A DNA stretch of 64,000 nucleotides from the IMG/VR virus record IMGVR_UViG_3300031630_000002, positions 1-64,000 of that record; one strand, 5' to 3'. This document shows positions 17,258 through 25,457 of this stretch, one piece after another. Both the position numbers and the translations under genes were made by a program. Each line of letters begins with the position of its first letter. Positions within the stretch are counted from its first letter, which is position 1. The notes below the pieces were generated by a model that did no database searches, was not told where the DNA came from, and saw only the letters and a list, made by a program, of their open reading frames with translations. The DNA comes from a virus.

Positions 17258-17318
17258 ACTAAGGCAAACTTGTATTAGGTAGATACTCTACTTAATATCT
17301 AAAAAACACTAAGGCAAA
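17258..17318 (+). promoter_or_regulatory. Structured gene 32 leader: direct repeats flanking a hairpin
   Basis: ACTAAGGCAAA occurs twice (17258-17268 and 17308-17318), the second copy overlapping the SD region. Between them TTAGGTAG (17275-17282) pairs with CTACTTAA (17288-17295) round ATACT. In T4, gp32 represses its own translation by binding a leader pseudoknot and adjacent single-stranded RNA; this leader could do the same. No pseudoknot is proven. Confidence 0.5.
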
Positions 17319-17329
17319 AGGAAAACATC

Positions 17330-18331
17330 ATGGCTTCATTAGCAGAAATCCGAGCAAAATTACTCGAACAAGACTCTCGTTCATCTGGAACGAAATCAAC
17401 AACCAAATCAGACAATACTGTCTTCCCTCACTGGAGTATTCCAGACAACACATCAGCAACACTACGATTTTTACCTGACGGTGATACGAACAACCCATTC
17501 TTTTGGTTGAAGCGTGAAATGATTCGTTTAGAATTCCCAGGCGTAAAAGGTGGTGATGAATCACGTCCTGTAACAATTCAAGTACCATGTATTGAAATGT
17601 ATGACGACGAAAAGACAACATGTCCTATTCACGCGGAATTGCGTCAATGGTTCAAAGATCCTTCATTGGAAGATGTTGCACGTAAATATTGGAAGAAAAA
17701 ATCTTACTTGTTTCAAGGCTTCGTCACTGAAAGTGAACTAGTTGAAGAAGCACCTGCAAACCCAATTCGTCGTTTCATGATTTCACCTCAAATCTTTAAG
17801 GTAATCAGCGCAGCGTTGATGGATGTAGATTTCACTTCATTACCTACTGATTATGATCAAGGTACAGATTTCAAAGTAGTGAAAGGTCAGAATGGTAAGT
17901 GGGCAGATTATAGTACTTCTAACTGGGCTCGTCGCGAGCGTAGTTTAAATCAAGAAGAACTAGATGCAGTCGACACAAATGGATTATTTAATCTATCAGA
18001 CTTCCTTCCTAAAAAGCCAGATCAGGCGCACTTAGATGCGATGGTTGAGATGTTTGAAGCATCTGTAGATGGTCAGTTATACGACACCGAGAAGTGGGGT
18101 AATTATTACCGTCCTTGGGGTGTAGATGCACCGACATCTAAGCCTGCTGCATCTGTTGTTCAATCAGCACCTGTTGCTGAGAAGGAGATCACGTCAGACG
18201 ATATCCCTTTTAAAGCAGATCCTGCTCCTGTAGCCGCAGCGCCTGTCGCAGCAGCACCAGCGGGATCAGAGGCAAAGCCTACTGCGCAAGATATTCTTGC
18301 AGCAATTCGCAATCGTAAAGCAGAAGCATAA
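17330..18331 (+). CDS. 32: Single-stranded DNA-binding protein, T4 gp32-like
   Basis: A 333-residue protein with the gp32 plan. A basic N-terminal B domain (SLAEIRAKLLEQDSRSSGTK) is followed by an OB-fold core (WSIPDNTSATLRFLPDGD, FFWLKREMIRLEFPG) with a zinc-type CIEMYDDEKTTCPIH motif, KSYLFQGFV and NPIRRFMISPQIFKVI. A low-complexity Ala/Pro-rich, acidic C-terminal tail contacts partner proteins in T4. It coats ssDNA for replication and recombination. It heads the gp32-uvsX-uvsY block, and a weak terminator separates it from uvsX. Confidence 0.95.
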   Translation: MASLAEIRAKLLEQDSRSSGTKSTTKSDNTVFPHWSIPDNTSATLRFLPDGDTNNPFFWLKREMIRLEFPGVKGGDESRPVTIQVPCIEMYDDEKTTCPIHAELRQWFKDPSLEDVARKYWKKKSYLFQGFVTESELVEEAPANPIRRFMISPQIFKVISAALMDVDFTSLPTDYDQGTDFKVVKGQNGKWADYSTSNWARRERSLNQEELDAVDTNGLFNLSDFLPKKPDQAHLDAMVEMFEASVDGQLYDTEKWGNYYRPWGVDAPTSKPAASVVQSAPVAEKEITSDDIPFKADPAPVAAAPVAAAPAGSEAKPTAQDILAAIRNRKAEA

Positions 18332-18341
18332 GTAACCAATA

Positions 18342-18366
18342 GGGAGCAAGTTCTTTGCTCCCATTT
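18342..18366 (+). terminator. Attenuator-like hairpin between gene 32 and uvsX
   Basis: GGGAGCAA (18342-18349) pairs perfectly with TTGCTCCC (18355-18362), loop GTTCT, followed by only ATTTT. It could give partial termination, leaving more gp32 than UvsX. Confidence 0.7.
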
Positions 18367-18380
18367 TCAAGGAGAATAAA

Positions 18381-19481
18381 ATGGCAAGACCATTTGATGT
18401 GTCTAAGTTCCGTCGTAGTATTACCAAGGCGGTTCCTGGTCTAAGCACTGGATTTCACGATCCTGATACTTGGATTTCAACAGGTAATTTTACATTAAAC
18501 AAACTTATTAGCGGAGACTTTGAAAAAGGCATTCCGCTAGGTAAAGTAACAGTATTAGCGGGCGAATCTGGAGCAGGAAAATCATACATTGCTTCGGGAA
18601 ATATTATTCGTCATGCACAAGAGCAAGATATTTATGTTGTTCTAATTGACTCGGAAAATGCACTAGACGAAGCATGGTTACATGCGTTAGGTGTAGATAC
18701 GAGTGAAGATAAATTGATGAAGTTAAACGTAGCAATGATCGACGATGTTGCAAAAATCATGTCTGACTTGATGAAAGATTACAAGACTGAGCATGGTGAT
18801 AAAGAGCCAGCAGATCGTCCTAAAATCTTATTTGTAGTAGACAGTCTAGGTATGTTATTAACACCTACAGATGTCAAGCAGTTTGAAGCAGGTGACATGA
18901 AGGGCGACTTGGGTCGTAAGCCTAAAGCACTAACATCACTTGTGCGTAACACTGTAAATATGTTGGGTGAATACAACGTAGGTTTACTTGCGACGAATCA
19001 TACTTATGCATCACAAGATATGTTCGATCCAGATGATAAAATCTCTGGTGGTCAAGGATTTATCTATGCAAGTTCAATTGTAATCGCAATGCGTAAATTG
19101 AAGTTGAAAGTTGACGAAGATGGCAATAAAACGACTACTGTAAATGGTATTCGTGCAGCGTGTAAGATTATGAAGACACGTTATGCTAAACCATTTGAAA
19201 GCGTACAAGTAGAAATTCCGTATGATACTGGTATGAGTCCTTACAGTGGATTGACTGAATTTTTTGAAGCGAAAGGTGCATTGAAAAAGTCTGGTAACAG
19301 TCTTGAGTACATTAGCCCAGTAACTGGTGAAATCATCAAGAAATTCCGTAAAGCATGGTCAAAGAATACAGACGATTGTCTAGATATTATGATGCGCGAA
19401 TGGGATCAACAGCCTGAAGAGGTGATGGATTCTAGTGGTGATGAGGCAGTTATCGGGGAGATGATCAATGAGTCTGAGTGA
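18381..19481 (+). CDS. uvsX: RecA-like strand-exchange protein UvsX
   Basis: A 366-residue recombinase. Walker A GESGAGKS (61-68), Walker B region FVVDSLGMLL, DNA-binding loop region with SGGQGFIYAS, and an N-terminal FRRSITKAVPGLSTGFHDPD stretch typical of UvsX. It forms filaments on ssDNA and drives recombination-dependent replication with UvsY and gp32, both adjacent. The C-terminus overlaps the next gene by 14 bp. AAGGAG is the SD. Confidence 0.95.
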   Translation: MARPFDVSKFRRSITKAVPGLSTGFHDPDTWISTGNFTLNKLISGDFEKGIPLGKVTVLAGESGAGKSYIASGNIIRHAQEQDIYVVLIDSENALDEAWLHALGVDTSEDKLMKLNVAMIDDVAKIMSDLMKDYKTEHGDKEPADRPKILFVVDSLGMLLTPTDVKQFEAGDMKGDLGRKPKALTSLVRNTVNMLGEYNVGLLATNHTYASQDMFDPDDKISGGQGFIYASSIVIAMRKLKLKVDEDGNKTTTVNGIRAACKIMKTRYAKPFESVQVEIPYDTGMSPYSGLTEFFEAKGALKKSGNSLEYISPVTGEIIKKFRKAWSKNTDDCLDIMMREWDQQPEEVMDSSGDEAVIGEMINESE

Positions 19482-19716
19482 TAATGATTTAGAATTTATC
19501 ATTGCTATGTACGATGCTGCTAGGTCTAGTGTTGTAGAAAAGGAACGTAGTAATTTTGCAGAACATTTTTTACAAGTATTAGATCAGTATGGTTTTGACA
19601 TTGCTGGAAATGCAGAACAGATCAGTGAGCATGATAAATATCTTGAAACGAGTGTCGATGAATACATTGAACATGAAGAAGTAGATGACACTGACGAAGA
19701 AGAAGAGTGGGATTAA
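19468..19716 (+). CDS. Small acidic protein between uvsX and uvsY
   Basis: An 82-residue protein (MSLSDNDLEFIIAMYDAARS) ending in a run of acidic residues (VDDTDEEEEWD). It overlaps uvsX by 14 bp and abuts uvsY, so all three are likely co-translated. Similar small acidic frames lie in the same place in marine T4-like phages. The charge would suit contact with a DNA-binding partner, but no function is known to me. Confidence 0.8.
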   Translation: MSLSDNDLEFIIAMYDAARSSVVEKERSNFAEHFLQVLDQYGFDIAGNAEQISEHDKYLETSVDEYIEHEEVDDTDEEEEWD

Positions 19717-20175
19717 ATGAGTAAATGGTATCGTAAGGTCACTGGAAACATGGCAGAAATAGTTAACGCTATTTCACACTATGAAATACAAGTTTCAGAG
19801 GCTAAGTTTGAATGTGGTATGAAAGGTAGTTTGGAAAAGCACAGTCGTGATATTCCGGGCATCGTTGAACATCGTTTCAATCAACTACAAGAAACAGAAG
19901 CGATACTTGAATATTTAAATACCGAAATGCGCAAATTGCGTAGTCAGAAGTTCAGACACTTCACTGAGCATTACCAACGCGCACTAACATCAGCAGATGC
20001 GAAAGCATTTGTAGATGGTGAGCCTGATGTAGTTGATTTGCAGCATCTTATTGTTGAATTTTCAATGGTGAGAAATAAGTTCATGGGTGTTATCAAAGCA
20101 CTTGAAGTTAAGCAATGGCAACTTACCAACGTAATTAAGTTACGATGTGCAGGTTTAGAAGACGCAACACTATAA
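19717..20175 (+). CDS. uvsY: Recombination mediator UvsY-like
   Basis: A 152-residue helical protein. The second half (RKLRSQKFRHFTEHYQRALT, DAKAFVDGEPDVVDLQHLI, NKFMGVIKALEVKQWQLTN) has the pattern of UvsY of T4-like phages (T4: 137 residues), with the basic region and the conserved D-x-D-hydrophobic strand. UvsY loads UvsX onto gp32-coated ssDNA. It begins directly after the stop of the small acidic gene, and a terminator follows. Confidence 0.85.
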   Translation: MSKWYRKVTGNMAEIVNAISHYEIQVSEAKFECGMKGSLEKHSRDIPGIVEHRFNQLQETEAILEYLNTEMRKLRSQKFRHFTEHYQRALTSADAKAFVDGEPDVVDLQHLIVEFSMVRNKFMGVIKALEVKQWQLTNVIKLRCAGLEDATL

Positions 20176-20194
20176 TAACAATAAAAAATAAAAA

Positions 20195-20215
20195 CCCACA
20201 TTTGTGGGTTTTTTT
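20195..20215 (+). terminator. Rho-independent terminator after uvsY
   Basis: CCCAC (20195-20199), loop ATTT, GTGGG (20204-20208), seven Ts, with As on the 5' side. It ends the gp32-uvsX-uvsY unit just before the next promoter. Confidence 0.9.
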
Positions 20216-20227
20216 ATGGATGATCGC

Positions 20228-20256
20228 TTGACAAAAGTAATGATCCTTGCTATAAT
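20228..20256 (+). promoter_or_regulatory. Early promoter, cassette copy 2
   Basis: TTGACA (20228-20233), 17 bp, TATAAT (20251-20256), leader AGTTAAGTAAGTTAAT..GAGCGAGAAAGATT before the ATG at 20293. It is nearly the same as copy 1. Confidence 0.88.
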
Positions 20257-20292
20257 AGTTAAGTAAGTTAATAAAGAAGAGCGAGAAAGATT

Positions 20293-20511
20293 ATGACACA
20301 ACTTGATTCAATATTGCAGATGTTTGAAACATCACCTAATGAGAGCAGTTTTGCAAAGGGCATCCCAATGATGTATGTAGATGATGTACAGCGTCAATAT
20401 CCTGGGAAGTTTCGTTATAAGTACCGTGGTCCTTCAAATGCAGAATATACTCGACCACAGTCGTACATCGTTAAGCAGTATGCAACATCATTTGCATTAT
20501 ATTTTAAATAA
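20293..20511 (+). CDS. Small early protein, unknown
   Basis: A 72-residue protein (MTQLDSILQMFETSPNESSF) rich in Tyr and Arg in its second half (YPGKFRYKYRGPSNAEYTRP). It is the only gene of its transcript, between a cassette promoter and the next promoter, which starts 3 bp after its stop. I recognise no family. Confidence 0.75.
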   Translation: MTQLDSILQMFETSPNESSFAKGIPMMYVDDVQRQYPGKFRYKYRGPSNAEYTRPQSYIVKQYATSFALYFK

Positions 20512-20514
20512 CCC

Positions 20515-20544
20515 TTGACACACCAATGTATATTACTGTATAAT
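20515..20544 (+). promoter_or_regulatory. Early sigma70-type promoter
   Basis: TTGACA (20515-20520), 18 bp, TATAAT (20539-20544), for the AAA+ ATPase gene at 20581. The leader is about 30 bases with a TAGGAA SD. Confidence 0.8.
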
Positions 20545-20580
20545 AAAACTTCATTAATTAATTAGATAGGAATCTAAGCC

Positions 20581-21468
20581 ATGACTACTCAAACTATTCA
20601 ACTAACTACTACTACTAAACGCAAAGCGGGTCGCCCACGTAAGAGTACAGCAGCATCTATCATCGAAATAGATACTACTGAAACTGTGACTACTGAAACT
20701 GATGAACAGATTGTTGAGCGTTTGCGCGAACGGTTTGGTATCTTAGATGAAATGACACAGATGTCAGTTGATGGCGATATTCGTGGTATGGTAGTGACAG
20801 GTCCTCCAGGAGTGGGCAAGTCATTCGGTGTTGAGAATATTATTGAAAAGAATTCATTGTTTGATAAGTTGCGCGGTGCGGTATCACGATTTGGTATTGA
20901 GAAGGGCGCAGCTTCTGCAATTGGTCTATATAAGTTATTATATCGTTATGCAGACTCTAACAATGTACTTGTATTAGATGATTGTGATTCGGTGCTGTAT
21001 GATGAATTATCATTAAACCTATTAAAAGCAGCGTTAGATAGTTCAAAGAAGCGTAGGATTTCTTGGAACACTGAAAGTTCAGCATTACGTCGTGAAGGAA
21101 TTCCAGAGTCATTTGAATTTAAAGGATCTGTAATTTTCATCACTAACTTAAAATTTGATAAAGTTCGCGGGAAGATCAAAGATCACTTAGATGCAATTAT
21201 GTCTCGTTGTCACTACCTTGATTTGACTATGAATAGCACTCGTGAGCGTCTACTACGCTGTCGTCAGGTCGTCAAGGATGGCATGCTAGAAGAGTATGGA
21301 TTCACAACAGCAGAGCAAAACGAAATCGTTGATTTTGTAGATGCCAATCAATTACGTATGCGCGAGATTAGTTTGCGTATGGTTGGTAAAATTGCAGACT
21401 TGCGTAAAACAAAGAGTGATAAATGGCAGCGTATGGCAGAAATCACTTGTATGAAATCAGAGGTATAA
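20581..21468 (+). CDS. AAA+ ATPase with N-terminal AT-hook-like motif
   Basis: A 295-residue protein. Residues 13-22 (KRKAGRPRKS) match an AT-hook core (GRPRK), which binds AT-rich minor grooves. The ATPase module has Walker A GPPGVGKS (74-81) and Walker B VLVLDDCD (129-136), then a sensor-type VIFITN, and an arginine-rich C-terminal helical domain. Such ATPases are common in cyanophage-like T4 relatives. Placement between uvsY and uvsW suggests a DNA recombination or replication role; the substrate is unknown. Confidence 0.85.
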   Translation: MTTQTIQLTTTTKRKAGRPRKSTAASIIEIDTTETVTTETDEQIVERLRERFGILDEMTQMSVDGDIRGMVVTGPPGVGKSFGVENIIEKNSLFDKLRGAVSRFGIEKGAASAIGLYKLLYRYADSNNVLVLDDCDSVLYDELSLNLLKAALDSSKKRRISWNTESSALRREGIPESFEFKGSVIFITNLKFDKVRGKIKDHLDAIMSRCHYLDLTMNSTRERLLRCRQVVKDGMLEEYGFTTAEQNEIVDFVDANQLRMREISLRMVGKIADLRKTKSDKWQRMAEITCMKSEV

Positions 21469-21494
21469 TATATTATTGACTGTTGTATATAACG

Positions 21495-21548
21495 CAGTTA
21501 TGTTATACGATTTAATCGATTGACATAACTGTAGTTTAATGCTATAAT
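21495..21548 (+). promoter_or_regulatory. uvsW promoter with overlapping inverted repeat
   Basis: TTGACA (21520-21525), 17 bp, TATAAT (21543-21548). CAGTTATGT (21495-21503) is the exact reverse complement of ACATAACTG (21523-21531), which overlaps the -35 box. It could be an operator, or a hairpin closing the upstream ATPase transcript. Confidence 0.75.
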
Positions 21549-21573
21549 AAGTAAATCACATTGGAGAACAACA

Positions 21574-23031
21574 ATTAAAACTGCAACAATCATATTGAAA
21601 GACGAAGTCAATGCAAAGATAGAGGGTCTTGAACTTACTACTAGGAAAAAACTAGAAGCAAAGTTTAAGTTTTTCTTACCATATGCACGACACGTTCCTT
21701 CCTATAAATTAGGAAGATGGGATGGATGTGAGCGATATTTCACTATCGGTGGTATTACATTTGTCAGTCTATTAGAAACAGCGATTCCTATTATCATTGA
21801 AGATGGTTATCAGATTGAACTTGATGATCTTCGAACTCATAACAAACTTGAGTTTGATTTGGTAGATGAATCTACATTTCAACATAAAGCATGGCCCGCA
21901 AAGCATCGATTTGAAGGTAAGCCCGTAACATTGCGCGATTATCAAATCGATATCGTAAACAAGTTTATAGAAACACCCCAATGTATACAAGAGATTGCAA
22001 CAGGCGCTGGTAAGACATTGATCACAGCAGCATTGAGTTACAAAGCAGAAAAGTACGGTCGCTCTATTGTTATTGTACCAAACAAAGATTTGGTGAATCA
22101 GACATATGCAGATTATGTTAACTTAGGATTAGATGTTGGCGTATATTTTGGTGATAAGAAAGATTTCGGTCGTACTCATACTATTTGTACATGGCAGAGT
22201 CTTAACGTTATTCGTAAACGATTCAAGAATGGCGAACAAGATTGGGGACTACAAGATTTTGCAGAAGATGTAGTTTGTATCATAGTTGACGAAGTTCACC
22301 AAGCGAAAGCAGATGTTCTAAAAGATATGCTCACTAAAGAATTTGCAAATGTGCCTCTACGATGGGGACTAACTGGTACAATACCAAAAGCAGAACATGA
22401 ACAGATGACATTGCAGGTTAGTTTGGGCAATGTGGTAAATCGTCTAGCAGCATCCGAATTGCAAGACATGGGCGTACTGAGTAATTGTCATGTAAATATT
22501 GTACAAATGAAAGAAATTACAGACTATACTAATTATCAAAGTGAATTGACGTTCTTAACAACGAATTCACATAGAATCGGTTACATGGGTGATTTGATAA
22601 AGAAGATTTCGCAATCGGGTAATACTCTAGTATTGGTTGATCGTATCAAAGCAGGTGAAATGTTAGTAGAGCATATTGGTGGTGACACTACTTTCGTAAA
22701 AGGTGCAATGAAATCATCTGATCGTAAAGACGCATATGATGAAATTAATGAAGCGACTAATAGTATTACTATTGCGACATATGGTGTTGCAGCAGTAGGA
22801 CTTAACATACCGCGTATATTTAACATGGTGTTAATTGAGCCTGGGAAGAGTTTCGTACGAGTAATACAATCAATTGGTCGTGGTGTGCGTAAGGCAGATG
22901 ACAAGGATCATGTTGAGATATATGATTTCACTAGTACAGCAAAATTCAGTAAGCGACATTTAACTGAACGTAAAAAGTTCTATCGTGAGGCAAACTATCC
23001 ATTCTCAATAGAGAAAGTAGATTACAAGTAA
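21574..23031 (+). CDS. uvsW: Helicase UvsW, probable AUU start
   Basis: An SF2 helicase of 485 residues from the start chosen here. Motifs in order: Q-like TLRDYQIDIVNKFIE, Walker A ATGAGKT, DEVH box (VDEVHQAK), GLTGTI, and SIGRGVRK. The N-terminal FLPYARHVPSYKLGRWDG matches the UvsW DNA-binding domain. UvsW unwinds R-loops and branched DNA and switches T4 from origin to recombination-dependent replication. There is no ATG or GTG between the in-frame stop at 21532 and codon 8. ATT at 21574 lies 7 bases after GGAG (21563-21566), and KTATIILKDEV follows. TTG at 21595 has no SD. Some start uncertainty remains. Confidence 0.92.
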   Translation: MKTATIILKDEVNAKIEGLELTTRKKLEAKFKFFLPYARHVPSYKLGRWDGCERYFTIGGITFVSLLETAIPIIIEDGYQIELDDLRTHNKLEFDLVDESTFQHKAWPAKHRFEGKPVTLRDYQIDIVNKFIETPQCIQEIATGAGKTLITAALSYKAEKYGRSIVIVPNKDLVNQTYADYVNLGLDVGVYFGDKKDFGRTHTICTWQSLNVIRKRFKNGEQDWGLQDFAEDVVCIIVDEVHQAKADVLKDMLTKEFANVPLRWGLTGTIPKAEHEQMTLQVSLGNVVNRLAASELQDMGVLSNCHVNIVQMKEITDYTNYQSELTFLTTNSHRIGYMGDLIKKISQSGNTLVLVDRIKAGEMLVEHIGGDTTFVKGAMKSSDRKDAYDEINEATNSITIATYGVAAVGLNIPRIFNMVLIEPGKSFVRVIQSIGRGVRKADDKDHVEIYDFTSTAKFSKRHLTERKKFYREANYPFSIEKVDYK

Positions 23032-23056
23032 AACAGAGTAAAACAGAGAACAAAAT

Positions 23057-23557
23057 ATGAAAATTTTAACAGTAGAGAACAAAACATATGAATTGGATGA
23101 TGTACCAGAATTGGTAGATGATCTACGATATGGCGTATTAGATTACAGCGACCCAAAGAACGTGGATTACTTTTTTATTCCATTGATCTTTTTGGAAAGT
23201 TTTTATAGTCCAGCGGCAGTGCTACAAGTGGGTGAATATACAATCAATGTTCCATTAGATTGGAGTATTGTTATTTGTGATCCGGAAGTGGGCAATCCAG
23301 AAGTGATTAGTTTAATGGGATTAAACGACAGAGGTTTCACTACGCTCGCAATGAATCCAATGACTGGTTACAGTCCAAAGTATCTTGATGTTAACATTGT
23401 CAATGTATTCACAGATGTAAAATGGCACGCACCGAAACTAAAATTTGGTCATATCCTGTCAGTGCCGTTGACTGATGGAGACAATCCAGAGTGTATCTAT
23501 CTGATTAAAGAAGTAAACAAGATCCCAGAAGTGTTGGACATTAGTGAATTGATCTAG
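23057..23557 (+). CDS. Conserved T4-like protein downstream of uvsW
   Basis: A 166-residue protein (MKILTVENKTYELDDVPELV, later MGLNDRGFTTLAMNPMTGY, then KLKFGHILSVPLTDGDNPEC and KIPEVLDISELI). I recognise this pattern as a conserved hypothetical of marine T4-like phages, often near uvsW. The sequence is a compact mix of strands and turns with no catalytic motif. It follows uvsW by 25 bp and is probably co-transcribed. Function unknown. Confidence 0.82.
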   Translation: MKILTVENKTYELDDVPELVDDLRYGVLDYSDPKNVDYFFIPLIFLESFYSPAAVLQVGEYTINVPLDWSIVICDPEVGNPEVISLMGLNDRGFTTLAMNPMTGYSPKYLDVNIVNVFTDVKWHAPKLKFGHILSVPLTDGDNPECIYLIKEVNKIPEVLDISELI

Positions 23558-23565
23558 GAGTAGGT

Positions 23566-24240
23566 ATGAACAAAGAATTTTTAAAACATCGTACATGGAA
23601 GATGCAGACTAAATTATGTTATGGTTTTGATTCAGTTGCTTTTATTTCTACAACTAAATCATCTGATCGTAGCACTGCGGCATCAGTGTATGGTAGATGT
23701 CAAGCATTGAAATCTGTACTTAATAAAACTATGAAAAACGTCAAAGTAGTTAACCAGCACAGTTATCATGAAGGTAGTAGTTTGCGTGTATATTTCAATG
23801 TATCTGATAAAGAATCATGTGATGCATTATTAAACATCACTTCTAAGAATACGCATAACTTTGAATTGCTTGAAGTAAAGACTCCTAAAAATCAAGCTCA
23901 TTTAGATATGATTAAAAATAAAGAAATTACACAGGTAATTAGAAAAAAAATTTACTATAACAAGTATGTATATAGTGTGAAGATTATTTTGGATGATGCA
24001 GTTTCACGTATTACCGAAAGAATGGATCTGGTTTGGGATATGCAATCATGGATTGATAATGCAATACCAGATAATTCATCAAGTGTGTGGTGGGATGAAA
24101 TTCAATTATTCACTAATGATGTAACTGCGTTGATGATGTTTAGGTTGACATTTGATGTTAAGTCGTGTACTATTAAAGAAGCAATTCTTCTTGAAAACGA
24201 AGACAGCGATCCAGAACATGAAATGGGAATTTTGATTTGA
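23566..24240 (+). CDS. Hypothetical protein in the uvsW unit
   Basis: A 224-residue protein (MNKEFLKHRTWKMQTKLCYG) with a Lys/Arg-rich N-terminal half and an acidic C-terminus (LENEDSDPEHEMGILI). It starts 8 bp after the previous stop, with an AGGAGTAGG SD. The end overlaps the next gene by 4 bases (TTGA). No family recognised. Confidence 0.8.
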   Translation: MNKEFLKHRTWKMQTKLCYGFDSVAFISTTKSSDRSTAASVYGRCQALKSVLNKTMKNVKVVNQHSYHEGSSLRVYFNVSDKESCDALLNITSKNTHNFELLEVKTPKNQAHLDMIKNKEITQVIRKKIYYNKYVYSVKIILDDAVSRITERMDLVWDMQSWIDNAIPDNSSSVWWDEIQLFTNDVTALMMFRLTFDVKSCTIKEAILLENEDSDPEHEMGILI

Positions 24241-24695
24241 GTAAGTTAAATATTAAAAGTGAAATGCGTGCAATAGACACACGTGATCGTAATTGGTACG
24301 ATAGTCTAACTGATGAAGAGACTGTAAAATACAATAAGAATATGTGGACACAGCAACGTTTCATAAGTTCATGCGAGGGACAATTCGCAGAGCATTATTT
24401 AGAATGGACAAATGAATTAGTCAATGTTCACTTTAATACTCTGCGACATCATCCTAAGTTGCAGTTTCAGTTATTGCAAGCACTGTCATTAGGGTCTAGT
24501 CAATATCACGAGTGGATTTCTCCGGGCAAGAAAGGAACGGATACAAAGATATTTAAATTTATTAAAGAACACTATCTTAACTTAAACGACGATGAAGTAG
24601 AATTGTTTATCGGAATGCATGATAAGACTGATCTAAGAGAACTGTTAGGTGATTTTGGATTAAGTAAAAAAGAAGCAACGGCTCTTCTAAAATAA
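24237..24695 (+). CDS. Hypothetical protein, possibly a clamp-loader small subunit (gp62-like)
   Basis: A 152-residue protein starting at TTG (24237), overlapping the upstream TGA, with GGGAA seven bases before. A RFISSCEGQFAEHYLEWTNE helix, LQFQLLQALSLGSSQYHEWI and a final LRELLGDFGLSKKEATALLK helix make it mostly helical. The layout (RFI..., LQ..LL...+++ ..W, short C-terminal helix) loosely resembles gp62, the small subunit of the T4 clamp loader. Genes 44, 45 and 43 are not in this window to support it. Start at the ATG 24264 is the alternative. Confidence 0.45.
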   Translation: MSKLNIKSEMRAIDTRDRNWYDSLTDEETVKYNKNMWTQQRFISSCEGQFAEHYLEWTNELVNVHFNTLRHHPKLQFQLLQALSLGSSQYHEWISPGKKGTDTKIFKFIKEHYLNLNDDEVELFIGMHDKTDLRELLGDFGLSKKEATALLK

Positions 24696-24722
24696 AGACT
24701 ATGCAAGTCATTTGATATAGTG

Positions 24723-24728
24723 TATAAT
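24723..24728 (+). promoter_or_regulatory. Possible promoter, -10 only
   Basis: TATAAT 36 bases before the zinc-finger gene. The matching -35 position (TATGCA, 24700-24705) is poor, so activity is uncertain. Confidence 0.35.
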
Positions 24729-24764
24729 AGTACACCGACAGAAGAAAATAAAAGTATATAGATT

Positions 24765-25457
24765 ATGCAACAAATATTGTACAAGTGCGAATACTGTAAT
24801 AAAGACTTTAAGCGTGAGAATACGCTTATTGTGCATTTATGTGTGCAAAAGAAGCGACATATGCAAGAGACTGATAAAGATGTTCAATTGGGATATCGTG
24901 CATATCAGTTATTTTACCGTATTGGAACAAATTCAAAGAAAGATAAATCTTACACTGAATTTGCAAAAAGTTCATATTATGCTGCGTTCATAAAGTTTGG
25001 TAAATATTGTATTGAAGTTAAGATAGACGATGTTACTGGATTCACCACATGGTTATTAAAAAATCAAGTAAAATTAGATCATTGGACACATGATGCAAGA
25101 TTTAGTGGTTGGGTAAAAGAGCGATTGAAAGTAGAAAGTGTTGATCGTGCAGTTGAGCGCACGATATTATCAATGCAAGACTGGGCAGAAGATAGAGAAA
25201 ATGATTGGAATACATATTTCAAAACGGTAGCACCTAGTCTAGCGGTATTTCATATATGTTCTGGTAGAATTAGTCCATGGGTTATATATGCTAGTAATGA
25301 TGCACAGAGTTTGTTGGATATGTTGAATAACAAGCAGATTGAAATGATCGTAGATTATATTGATCCGCAATATTGGCAGATACGATTAAAGCGTAAGAAC
25401 GAAGTTAAAGATTTACAATGGGTGGAAACTATTTTGAAACAAGCGAGTATAGGATAA
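24765..25457 (+). CDS. C2H2-type zinc-finger protein, conserved in marine T4-like phages
   Basis: A 230-residue protein. CEYCNKDFKRENTLIVHLC with H32 gives a C2H2-like finger (C8, C11, H24, H32). The rest is a conserved-looking helical domain (YTEFAKSSYYAAFIKFGKYC, SGRISPWVIYAS, DYIDPQYWQIRLKRKN). I recognise the combination from other marine T4-like phages, where it is of unknown function. The finger suggests nucleic-acid binding within the replication block. Its TAA overlaps the ATG of the next gene. Confidence 0.8.
   Translation: MQQILYKCEYCNKDFKRENTLIVHLCVQKKRHMQETDKDVQLGYRAYQLFYRIGTNSKKDKSYTEFAKSSYYAAFIKFGKYCIEVKIDDVTGFTTWLLKNQVKLDHWTHDARFSGWVKERLKVESVDRAVERTILSMQDWAEDRENDWNTYFKTVAPSLAVFHICSGRISPWVIYASNDAQSLLDMLNNKQIEMIVDYIDPQYWQIRLKRKNEVKDLQWVETILKQASIG

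Noticed and set aside
25418-25456. Upstream in-frame ATG for the QueC-like PP-loop gene
   Set aside because: It would overlap the zinc-finger gene by 40 bases and has no SD; the TAATG overlap start at 25457 begins a QueC-like strand directly before the PP-loop.
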